Assembly (NCBI GenBank): GCA_031271635.1
Contig: JAISVG010000007.1
Coordinates: 1-14,032, forward strand
Source of the DNA: Erysipelotrichaceae bacterium
Lineage (GTDB): Bacteria > Bacillota_I > Bacilli_A > RFN20 > CAG-826
Reading direction: 5' to 3'
Length of the DNA stretch: 14,032 nt
A model generated the notes under the pieces. That model did no database searches. It was not told the origin of the DNA and saw nothing but the letters and a program-made list of their open reading frames with translations. Below, piece by piece: positions 1-6,800 of this stretch. How positions within the stretch are numbered: position 1 is the stretch's first letter; each line of letters opens with the position of its first letter. A program made the position numbers and the translations under genes.

Positions 1-143
1 AAGACGATTTATTATTAAATAATTAAAAAGAGAGCCAAAACTAGGGATATTTCCTTAAATATATATCTTTTCAATTATAAAGATGTGTCACTTTCACATA
101 ACATCTGTCGAAGTCGGGTCCCGCGACTAATCTTGCCATATGT
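1..143. other. Left edge without a recognisable gene
   Basis: No open frame of convincing length or similarity is seen on either strand. The stretch is very AT-rich up to about 105 and then has a short GC-rich island. Two small inverted repeats are present: AGATGT (81-86) with ACATCT (101-106), and GTCG (113-116) with CGAC (124-127). Neither is followed by a T-run, so they are not convincing terminators. They could belong to the 3' region of an upstream transcript or to the promoter region of the next gene. Confidence 0.4.
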
Positions 144-149
144 TATAAT
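141..149 (+). promoter_or_regulatory. Extended -10 promoter of the PH/zinc-ribbon gene
   Basis: The sequence TGTTATAAT is a perfect extended -10 element (TG, one base, TATAAT). No clear -35 box is seen 16-18 nt upstream, which is tolerable for extended -10 promoters. Transcription would start at about 156, on or just after the start codon of the following gene, which has no Shine-Dalgarno sequence. This implies a leaderless mRNA. Confidence 0.55.
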
Positions 150-152
150 TTG

Positions 153-841
153 ATGGTGAGCAAACCATCCCTAGACATTGAATTTGATCCGCGAAACCTA
201 AGACCTAGTGAAAAGATTTTGTTTACTTGTAAACCAAATCGCTTTCATTACCTATGGCATAACTTCTTTTTTGGCAAGATCCCTTTTTTTATCGCATTAA
301 TTTGGGCAGTAATTGATTTTGGGATTATGTTTGGGGTTCCAGCTCAAACGGGGGAATACTGGATCTTAGGTATTCTCATCCCCTTTATGGCGGTTCACGG
401 CATGCCAATTTGGATTTGGATTCATGGTGTTGTTACAGGAGCGAAGAGTTATCGGACTGTTGGTTATATCGTGACGAATGAAAGATTTATTGCAAGAACT
501 AATTATCGTAAGCCCGTTGAGGAATATGAGATCCCATACATTATGTCGCTAACGGTGACGAACACTAATCGCTTACATAATGCGACACTGCACATTAATT
601 ATCAAGGTAGTGCAAGAGACACTATAGTTACTTTTTAGAAGCTAAGGATGCGGTTCATATCGTGGAATTGTTTCATCAAATTAAGGCTGGTACTGAACAA
701 GAAATTCTTAATAGTCTTTATGAGCCAAAATGCCGCAACTGCGGTGGTTTAGTCGAGAATGGAGTTTGTCTATATTGTGGAACTCGTGGGGAGTTAATCG
801 GTAACGATCAGACTTTTGTTGCAAGAGGAAAGCGAAAATAA
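153..841 (+). pseudogene. PH-like membrane protein with C-terminal zinc ribbon, split by a frameshift
   Basis: The first part (153-638) encodes about 160 residues: a polar N-terminus, two hydrophobic segments in tandem (about residues 40-62 and 70-95), then a bacterial PH-like (YdbS/bPH2-type) domain. It stops at TAG (636-638) within a T5 run (632-636). From 635 the -1 frame continues the domain without a break (LEAKDAVHIVELF), then a linker and a zinc ribbon with four Cys codons at 731, 740, 767 and 776 (CRNCG and CLYCG), ending with TAA at 839-841. One additional T would restore a single protein of about 229-230 residues. The start could be TTG 150, ATG 153 or GTG 156. GTG 156 gives an MSKP N-terminus and lies 6 nt after the TATAAT box. 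Function is unknown; such proteins are usually membrane-associated. The break may be a real mutation, a sequencing error in a homopolymer, or ribosomal slippage. Confidence 0.72.
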
Positions 842-926
842 GCCATTAACAATGATTTTTTAGTAAATATTTATTCGATTAGATGGTCTTTTTTATGAGA
901 CATCACTAAAGTTGTGAAGAAAAGTA
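842..926. other. Intergenic spacer upstream of the ribosomal operon
   Basis: No gene is seen. A very weak hairpin (CATT 845-848 with AATG 851-854) is followed by T6 (856-861) and might act as a poor terminator for the PH gene. A second imperfect hairpin (882-889 with 898-904, one bulged G) has no T-run after it. Confidence 0.3.
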
Positions 927-956
927 TTGCATTAAAAGGTGATTCCGTTATATAAT
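927..956 (+). promoter_or_regulatory. Sigma-A-type promoter of the rplK operon
   Basis: A -35 box TTGCAT (927-932) and a perfect -10 box TATAAT (951-956) are separated by 18 nt. Transcription would begin near 963, giving a leader of about 77 nt before the rplK start codon. It is the only strong promoter seen for the whole cluster. Confidence 0.75.
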
Positions 957-971
957 ATATGCGTATGCGCA

Positions 972-1034
972 AATGATGGGCGGATACCGTGGAAGAAGCA
1001 GCGAACTTCGTAAAACCACAGCTCAAAAGGAGGT
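972..1034 (+). promoter_or_regulatory. Structured rplK leader, probable L1 autoregulatory site
   Basis: The leader RNA can form an outer stem GTGG (989-992) with CCAC (1016-1019), an asymmetric internal loop (AA against GTAAAA), and an inner stem GAAG (995-998) with CTTC (1006-1009) closed by a 7-nt loop. Just 5' lies GGCGGATACC. A short stem with an asymmetric purine-rich loop, plus GATACC and GTGG elements, resembles the L1 site on 23S rRNA and the L1-bound leaders known upstream of rplK-rplA. The rplK Shine-Dalgarno sequence (1026-1034) follows closely, so L1 binding could block translation of both genes. The structure is read from sequence; L1 binding is inferred. Confidence 0.55.
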
Positions 1035-1039
1035 ATGTT

Positions 1040-1453
1040 ATGAGTAAAAGAATCGCTAAAGTTCTCAAACTAGAACTACCTGGAGGAGAAGCTAAACCAG
1101 GACCAAAATTAGCATCCGCTGGTATCGTAATGCCAAAATTCTGTACTGATTTTAACGCTAAAACGGCTGATCGTAAGGGAGAAGTTGTTCCTGTAATAAT
1201 TACCGCATATGAAGATAAGTCCTTTGATTTTGTGGTGAAAACCACTCCAGTTGCACCGCTTTTAATTAAAGCTGCAGGAATTAATAAAGGCAGTAGTAAT
1301 TCAAAAACCACCACCGTGGGCAAAATCACCAAAAAGCAACTCCAAGAAATCGCGGAGTATAAACTTCCTGATCTTAACTGCTATGATCTTGAAATGGCAA
1401 TGAAGATTATTCGCGGAACGGCGAAGAATATGGGAATTGAGGTTGAGGAGTAA
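1040..1453 (+). CDS. rplK: Large-subunit ribosomal protein uL11
   Basis: This 137-residue protein is uL11, which binds the GTPase-associated centre of 23S rRNA and stimulates elongation-factor GTPases. Recognisable segments are KLELPGGEAKPGP near residues 10-22, FNAKTADRKGEVVPVIITAYEDKSF in the N-terminal domain (split as FNAKTADRKG and VVPVIITAYEDKSF), and the C-terminal rRNA-binding domain with IAEYKLPDLN and GTAKNMGIEVEE. The start is ATG 1040, set by AAAGGAGGT (1026-1034). A longer frame from 989 would add unrelated residues encoded by the leader RNA. Compared with the usual 141 residues, about four are missing where most bacteria have PAPPVGPALGQAGV, and about three before the C-terminal domain. 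A similar compaction is, from memory, found in mycoplasma L11. The gene is followed 3 nt later by rplA. Confidence 0.97.
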   Translation: MSKRIAKVLKLELPGGEAKPGPKLASAGIVMPKFCTDFNAKTADRKGEVVPVIITAYEDKSFDFVVKTTPVAPLLIKAAGINKGSSNSKTTTVGKITKKQLQEIAEYKLPDLNCYDLEMAMKIIRGTAKNMGIEVEE

Positions 1454-1456
1454 GTT

Positions 1457-2131
1457 ATGTTTCGCGGAAAAAAATATCAAGACGCTTTAAAATTAGTCGA
1501 AAAGAAAGCTTATCCCTTTGATGAAGCAATCGCTTTAGCCAAAAAGACGAATGTGGTTAAATTTGATGCTTCAATTGATTTATCGCTTCACTTAAATGTG
1601 GATGCGAAACAAGCTGATCAACAGATTCGTGGTACGATGGTCTTACCTCATGGTAATGGCAAAACAAAAAGAGTTTTAGTGGTTACTAATACTAAGACTG
1701 AAGATGCTAAGGCAGCTGGAGCCGACTTTGTTGGTGGCAAAGAAGCCTTAGAAAGAATTCAAAAAGAAAACTGGTTTGCCTTTGATGTTATCGTTGCGAC
1801 CCCAGAAATGATGGGTGAACTTGGTAAGATGGGAAAACTCCTTGGTCCAAAGGGTTTAATGCCGAATCCGAAAACCGGAACGGTGACGATGGATGTTACC
1901 AAGGCCATTAACGATATTAAGGCTGGTAAGGTGGAATACCGTGTTGATAAAGAATCTAACATGCATGTTTCCTTTGCTCGAGTTTCTTTTGATGATCAAA
2001 AGATTTTAGAGAATCTCACCGCTTTATTAGAAGCGATTACGAAAGCTCGTCCCGCGGCGATTAAGGGACAACTAATTAAGAATGCTGTTATCCATACATC
2101 AATGGGACCTAGCATTAAGATTGCCGTTTAA
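1457..2131 (+). CDS. rplA: Large-subunit ribosomal protein uL1
   Basis: This 224-residue protein is uL1, the protein of the mobile L1 stalk that helps release deacylated tRNA from the E site. It is also the usual translational repressor of the rplK-rplA mRNA. Diagnostic sequence is GKLLGPKGLMPNPKTGTVT at about residues 126-144, with VDASI-like KFDASIDLSLHLNVD near 35-49 and the C-terminal NAVIHTSMGPSIKI. Length is close to the bacterial norm of about 230. The start ATG lies 3 nt after the rplK stop, and its GAGGAG ribosome binding site is inside the end of rplK, suggesting translational coupling. Confidence 0.97.
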   Translation: MFRGKKYQDALKLVEKKAYPFDEAIALAKKTNVVKFDASIDLSLHLNVDAKQADQQIRGTMVLPHGNGKTKRVLVVTNTKTEDAKAAGADFVGGKEALERIQKENWFAFDVIVATPEMMGELGKMGKLLGPKGLMPNPKTGTVTMDVTKAINDIKAGKVEYRVDKESNMHVSFARVSFDDQKILENLTALLEAITKARPAAIKGQLIKNAVIHTSMGPSIKIAV

Positions 2132-2140
2132 TTATATTTA

Positions 2141-2221
2141 TTAAGCTCCAATTCCCTAGACAGTAACGGTGCAAACTTAATTATGTTACCGAGGTGGAGA
2201 AGAGCCTCATAAAAAACAGTA
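2141..2221 (+). ncRNA. L10 leader (autoregulatory mRNA leader of rplJ-rplL)
   Basis: The spacer between rplA and rplJ carries the hallmarks of the L10 leader family. A closing stem pairs CTCCA (2146-2150) with TGGAG (2195-2199). It encloses the conserved CCTAGACAG block, a stem GTAAC (2163-2167) with GTTAC (2185-2189), and the GGTGC segment. GAGG (2191-2194), directly after the GTTACC arm, can instead pair with CCTC (2205-2208), which would disrupt the closing stem and allow two exclusive folds. The L10-L12 complex binds this element in other bacteria to repress its own genes. The rplJ ribosome binding site follows at 2222-2230. Confidence 0.85.
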
Positions 2222-2236
2222 AAAGGAGGTAAAAAC

Positions 2237-2728
2237 ATGAATCAACGAATTCTGAAAGAAAAAGAACTGGTCGTCAGTAACATCGTTCAAGATATTGATG
2301 ATGGCATGTCTTTAGTTATCCTAACCTACCGCGGTTTAACTGTTGCCAAGATTTCCGATCTAAGAAGACAACTCCGAGCGAAAGACGCTAGGATGGTGGT
2401 TCTTAAAAACTCTTTAGTTAAAAGAGCCTTAGACAAGAAATCAATTGCAGTAACAACCGAGGTTATTGAGGGCCCGAATGCATATGTCTTTGCAAAAAAT
2501 CCCTTTTCAGTGTTAGGAACTCTGAACTCATTTGCGAGAAAGAATGACTTATCCTTGAAGGCCGCTATTATTGAAGGTGGCGTCGCGGATAAGGAAACAC
2601 TCAAAGGGTTACAAGGAGTTACATCTAAAGAAGGCTTATACGCCATGCTACTCAGTGTGTTACAAGCGCCGCTTCGTAATTTAGCCTATGTGTTAAATAG
2701 TGAAGAAGTAAAGAAATCTGCAAAATAA
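2237..2728 (+). CDS. rplJ: Large-subunit ribosomal protein uL10
   Basis: This 163-residue protein is uL10, the base of the ribosomal stalk, which anchors to 23S rRNA beside L11 and carries L7/L12 dimers on its C-terminal helix. Typical elements are TYRGLTVAKISDLRRQLR at about residues 30-47, VVLKNSLVKRAL, the EGPNAYVF segment, and LLSVLQAPLRNLAYVLN before the lysine-rich end. Length is typical (about 165). The start ATG is set by a strong AAAGGAGGT (2222-2230). It follows the L10 leader and precedes rplL by 22 nt, the usual pairing of stalk partners. Confidence 0.97.
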   Translation: MNQRILKEKELVVSNIVQDIDDGMSLVILTYRGLTVAKISDLRRQLRAKDARMVVLKNSLVKRALDKKSIAVTTEVIEGPNAYVFAKNPFSVLGTLNSFARKNDLSLKAAIIEGGVADKETLKGLQGVTSKEGLYAMLLSVLQAPLRNLAYVLNSEEVKKSAK

Positions 2729-2750
2729 ATTAATTAAAAAGGAGAAAAAT

Positions 2751-3125
2751 ATGTCAGAAAAAATTACAAAAATCTTAGCCGACATTAAAGAACTTAAAGT
2801 TCTTGAACTTAACGAACTTGTTAAGGCCATTGAAGAAGAATTCGGTGTTACTGCTGCAGCCCCAGTAATGGCAGGTGCGGCGGTGGTCCAAGAAGAAGAA
2901 GCTCCAGCTGGACCAGTTGAAGTGAACTTAGTCTTAACCAACGTTGGAATGAACAAAGTTCAAGTCATTAAGGCTGTTCAAGCAATTACCGGTTTAGGCT
3001 TAATGGATGCGAAAAAGTTGACCGACGTTATTCCTGCGACTGTGAAAGAAAAGATTTCCCAAGTCGAAGCTGAAGAGCACAAAAAGGCCCTTGAAGCTGC
3101 TGGCGCGACGGTTGAACTTAAATAG
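2751..3125 (+). CDS. rplL: Large-subunit ribosomal protein bL12 (L7/L12)
   Basis: This 124-residue protein is bL12, the multicopy flexible stalk protein that recruits translational GTPases. The N-terminal dimerisation part (1-33) runs to EEEFGVT. A hinge rich in Ala, Pro and Glu covers about 34-55. The globular C-terminal domain (56-124) has VNLVLTNVGMNKVQVIKAV, ITGLGLMDAKKLTD and AEEHKKALEAAGATVELK. The ribosome binding site AAAGGAG lies just before the ATG. The gene ends with TAG and is followed by the long hairpin at 3142-3176. Confidence 0.97.
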   Translation: MSEKITKILADIKELKVLELNELVKAIEEEFGVTAAAPVMAGAAVVQEEEAPAGPVEVNLVLTNVGMNKVQVIKAVQAITGLGLMDAKKLTDVIPATVKEKISQVEAEEHKKALEAAGATVELK

Positions 3126-3141
3126 TTATCAGCTCAAAAAT

Positions 3142-3187
3142 CACCTCTATTTATTACAAAGTGGTAGATAGAGGTGTTTGTCTTTTA
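3142..3187 (+). terminator. Intercistronic 16-bp hairpin with U-rich tail (attenuator or processing site)
   Basis: Positions 3142-3157 pair with 3161-3176 over 16 consecutive pairs (13 Watson-Crick and 3 G-T wobbles) around an AAA loop. The strongest part is CACCTCTAT with ATAGAGGTG. A T-rich tail, TTTGTCTTTTA, follows directly. This looks like an intrinsic terminator inside an operon, so it probably reduces readthrough from the abundant ribosomal-protein genes into rsmC-rpoB-rpoC. No second promoter is obvious downstream. E. coli has an attenuator and an RNase III site in the comparable rplL-rpoB gap. RNase III cleavage is an alternative role. Confidence 0.75.
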
Positions 3188-3201
3188 TTTAGGAGTAATA
3201 T

Positions 3202-3801
3202 TTGCACCAGTATTTTGAAGAAAATCCCACCACCAAAAGCAATGCTAAAGAAATCATGATGACTTATCAAGATTTGAAGTTTACCTTCAAAGTTGATAAT
3301 AATGTTTTCTCAAAGCGTCAGGTCGATCAGGGTTCGTTGTTTCTTGTCATGGCCGTCTTAAAAGATAAACTTCATGGCCACGTCTTGGACTTAGGTGCTG
3401 GTTATGGATCAATCGGTATTATTATTGCAAGACTAAGAAGTGATTTAAAGCTTTCTTTTATTGAGATTAACGCGCGAGCGTATGAATTATTAAAAAATAA
3501 CATCATGATCAATCAAGTCAGTAACATTAAAGATGTGATTAAAAACGATGGCTTAAAAGAGATAGGAGAAACTTATGATGCAATTCTTCTTAATCCTCCC
3601 ATTAAGGCGGGGAAGACGGTGATATATCGTCTCTATGATGAGGCGATTAGCCACTTAAATGATGGTGGTGCTCTGTACCTTGTGATTCAAAAAAAACACG
3701 GGGCGATTTCCACGATTAATGATTTAACGGCCAAACAATATGGTGTCAAGATTCTAAATAAACAGCATGGTTACTATGCTCTAAAAGTAACAAAGGAGTA
3801 A
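3202..3801 (+). CDS. RsmC/YbxB-type class I SAM-dependent methyltransferase
   Basis: This 199-residue protein matches the single-domain RsmC-like methyltransferases (B. subtilis YbxB type) encoded just before rpoB in many Bacillota. The likely reaction is N2-methylation of a guanine in 16S rRNA, by analogy. Motif I, the SAM-binding glycine loop, is LDLGAGYGSIG at 62-72, an acidic residue follows at Glu88, and the catalytic NPPI is at 131-134. An N-terminal YFEENPTTKSN matches the family's start, which supports the TTG start at 3202. AGGAG (3191-3195) lies 6 nt upstream, whereas the next ATG (3256) would cut off this conserved part. It ends 1 nt before rpoB, so it is cotranscribed and probably coupled. 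Confidence 0.88.
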   Translation: MHQYFEENPTTKSNAKEIMMTYQDLKFTFKVDNNVFSKRQVDQGSLFLVMAVLKDKLHGHVLDLGAGYGSIGIIIARLRSDLKLSFIEINARAYELLKNNIMINQVSNIKDVIKNDGLKEIGETYDAILLNPPIKAGKTVIYRLYDEAISHLNDGGALYLVIQKKHGAISTINDLTAKQYGVKILNKQHGYYALKVTKE

Positions 3802-3802
3802 C

Positions 3803-6800
3803 ATGAACACATTAGACAAATACCCAAAAATGAGAAATGAGATTTATAATACCTCAAAAATCTCAGGAAAAATTAAAGCTCCATCATTAGCAGAAATCCA
3901 GACTAAATCTTTTAAATGGTTACTAGAAAAAGGCTTAAGAGAAGTTCTTGACGAAATGTTTCCCATTGTTTCAGCTAATTCAGCCTATCATCTCACGCTT
4001 AGCGATGATCGCGAACCTCTTGAGATTGAAGCCTGTAAGATTTCCGTTAAAGAAGCAAAAAGAAAACATGCTTCCTATACCTTCCCACTATATGTTAATT
4101 TAAAATTATCTTCAAAAGCATCCGCGTATGATGAATCAAGACTAGAGGAGACGGACCGTGTCTTCTTAGGTGAATATCCGATGATGACCCCCGCGGGAAC
4201 TTTTATTATTAATGGTGGTGAACGAGTTATTGTGAGCCAAATTGTTCGTTCTCCTGGTGCCTATTTCTTGACGAAAGAAATCGATGGCGCTAATAATCAT
4301 AATGGTGATCTAATTCCTAACCGTGGGACATGGTTACAATTTGAAACTACTTATGATAAAGATGTGACTTTAGATCCAAAGGCCGATAAGAAGACTGAAA
4401 TTTCAGTAAGAATTGATCGTCAAAGAAAAGTGAATGTGGCGATTTTCTTAAATGCTTTAGGTTATACTAATGATGAAATTAGACTCCTTTTTGGTGATAA
4501 TCTTTTTGTCCTTGATAATACCCTTGAAAAAGGTAAGCAAGAATTATCAAAGGGTAAAAGTGACTCAAAACGTGATGAAGAAAATGTGTTTGAAGCTTTA
4601 GAATATATTTTCACTAAAATGAAACCAGGCGAACCTTTTAATAAAACAGGACTTTGTGAGTTCATTATTCAGAAGTTCTTTGATGTAAAACGCTACTCCT
4701 TAGGACATGCGGGTCGTTTTAAATATCGTCAAAAACTCTGCATTTATCCACGTTTAGTGAACACATATCTAGCGGAAGACTTAATTTCTGCTGATGGTGA
4801 ATTTGTATTTGAAAAAGGACATCTTTTAACTAAAGACGATGTTGATAGTTTAAGAAAACAGAACTTCTTTGAAAACGGAGCCCATACTTTACGTCTTAAC
4901 CCGAGTAGTTCGGAAAAAGATAGTAAAAACCTTTTAGATTTAAAAGAAAGAACTAGAGAAATTGATGGTACTGTCACGCGTATTGCCCGTGATGTTATTG
5001 TAAATCGTCTTGAAGTTTATTTGGACGCTGATGACCCAATTGGAAGCAAAAGAGTTATTATCGGAAATAATTTAAACGAGGATATTAGTCGTGTGACAAT
5101 TTCTGATATTTTAGCAACTTTCTCATATTTCTTAAACTACTTAACTGGATTCAAATTAGCGCAGGATGACATTGATCACCTCTCAAACCGCCGGATTCGT
5201 AATGTGGGAGAATTAATTCAAACTCAGTTCCGAATTGGTTGCACCAACATGGCGAAGAACATTCAATTAAAAATGTCGACCCAAGAAGGTAGTGCCCGTC
5301 CAAAGTCACTCATTAACATTCGTCCTTTAACAGCCTCAATCAAAGACTTCTTTGCTAGTTCACAGTTGTCGCAGTTTATGGATCAAACTAATCCTCTGGC
5401 ACAACTAACTAACATCCGTCGTATTTCGGCCCTTGGCCCTGGTGGTTTATCAAGAGACCGTGTTAATCTTGAAGTTCGTGATGTCCAACCATCACATTAT
5501 GGTCGTATTTGTCCGGTTGAAACTCCAGAAGGACAAAACATTGGTCTTATTTCAAATTTAGCTTCGTATGCTAAGATTGATGAATATGGCTTTATTATTA
5601 CTCCTTATCGTAAAGTTGAAAAACGTGATGGGAAGGTTTATGTGAATGACGATAATTATGTCTACTTATCAGCCGAAGAAGAAAAAACCGAGATTATTGC
5701 TCAAGCAGTAGCCTTAGGACCAGATAAAACGATTCTTGATGACCAAGTGGTTGTGAGAAAAGATGGTGATTTCCAAATTGCCGACAAAGAAGAAGTTACC
5801 TATATGGATATGGCCCCAATGCAGATTGTTTCAATCGCGGCTTCTTGTATCCCCTTCCTTGAAAATGATGATAGTACTAGAGCCCTCATGGGTGCAAACA
5901 TGCAACGTCAAGCCTTACCTTTAGTAAGACCTGATATTCCAATTGTTTCAACTGGAAATGAAGAAATTGTGGCTCACGACTCCGGTCTAGCGATTATTAA
6001 TGAAAAAGATGGCGTGATTTCTTATGTTGATGCCTCGAAAATTGAAGTTACTAATGCTGATAAAACGACCAGTGTCTATGATTTAAAATCCTTCGCACGT
6101 TCCAATCAAGGAACCTGTATTTCTCATAAGCCCAATGTCAAAGTTGGTGAAAAGGTTGAAGAAAATCAAGTCATCGCTGATGGCTCAGGCATGAAAAATG
6201 GTACCTTAGCCTTAGGTAAGAATGTGACGGTGGCCTTTATGACTTGGGAAGGCTTTAACTATGAAGATGCGGTCATTCTTTCTGAGCGTCTCGTGAAGGA
6301 AGATGCCTATACCACGATTCATATTGAAGAGTATGAAATTGATCTTCGCGAAACTAAAGAACTTGGGACGGAAAGATTTACCAGAGAAATTCCAAATACT
6401 TCGAAAAATGCCGCGCGATACTTAGATGCGAACGGCGTGATTGTTGTTGGTTCAGAAGTTAAAGAAGGCGATATTTTAGTCGGAAAAATTACTCCTAAAG
6501 GCGAGACTGATTTATCTCCAGAAAATAAATTATTACAAGCTCTCTTTAGCGATAAGTCGAAAGAAGGTAAAGATTCTTCGCTGCGCGTACCTCACGGTGG
6601 CGAAGGTATCATTCTTGATGTCAGAAGATTTACAAGACAAGATGCGGATCTTCCGATTGATGTTTTAGAGCGCATCAAAGTCTTCATTGTCCAAAAAAGA
6701 AAGATCCGTGAAGGTGATAAAATGTCAGGAAGACATGGTAATAAAGGCGTTATTTCTCGCATTCTTCCTGTGGAAGATATGCCATACTTACCAGACGGCA

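Noticed and set aside
81..127. Tail of a tRNA or another structured RNA at the left edge
   Set aside because: No T-loop signature, CCA end or cloverleaf can be drawn on either strand; only short weak dyads are present.
882..904. Terminator for the PH gene
   Set aside because: The imperfect hairpin has a bulge and is not followed by a T-run on either strand.
989..1039. N-terminal extension of rplK from an upstream in-frame start
   Set aside because: It would be encoded by the leader RNA hairpin, resembles no L11 sequence, and lacks a ribosome binding site. ATG 1040 has a perfect one.
871..1332. Long minus-strand reading frame opposite rplK
   Set aside because: It is the antisense shadow of a conserved ribosomal-protein gene, with no ribosome binding site or family resemblance.
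2110..2138. Possible internal promoter before rplJ (TATATT at 2133-2138)
   Set aside because: The matching -35 position is poor, and the AT-rich context gives such boxes by chance.
3177..3200. Separate promoter for rsmC-rpoB-rpoC
   Set aside because: The short T-rich tail has no -35/-10 pair at proper spacing.
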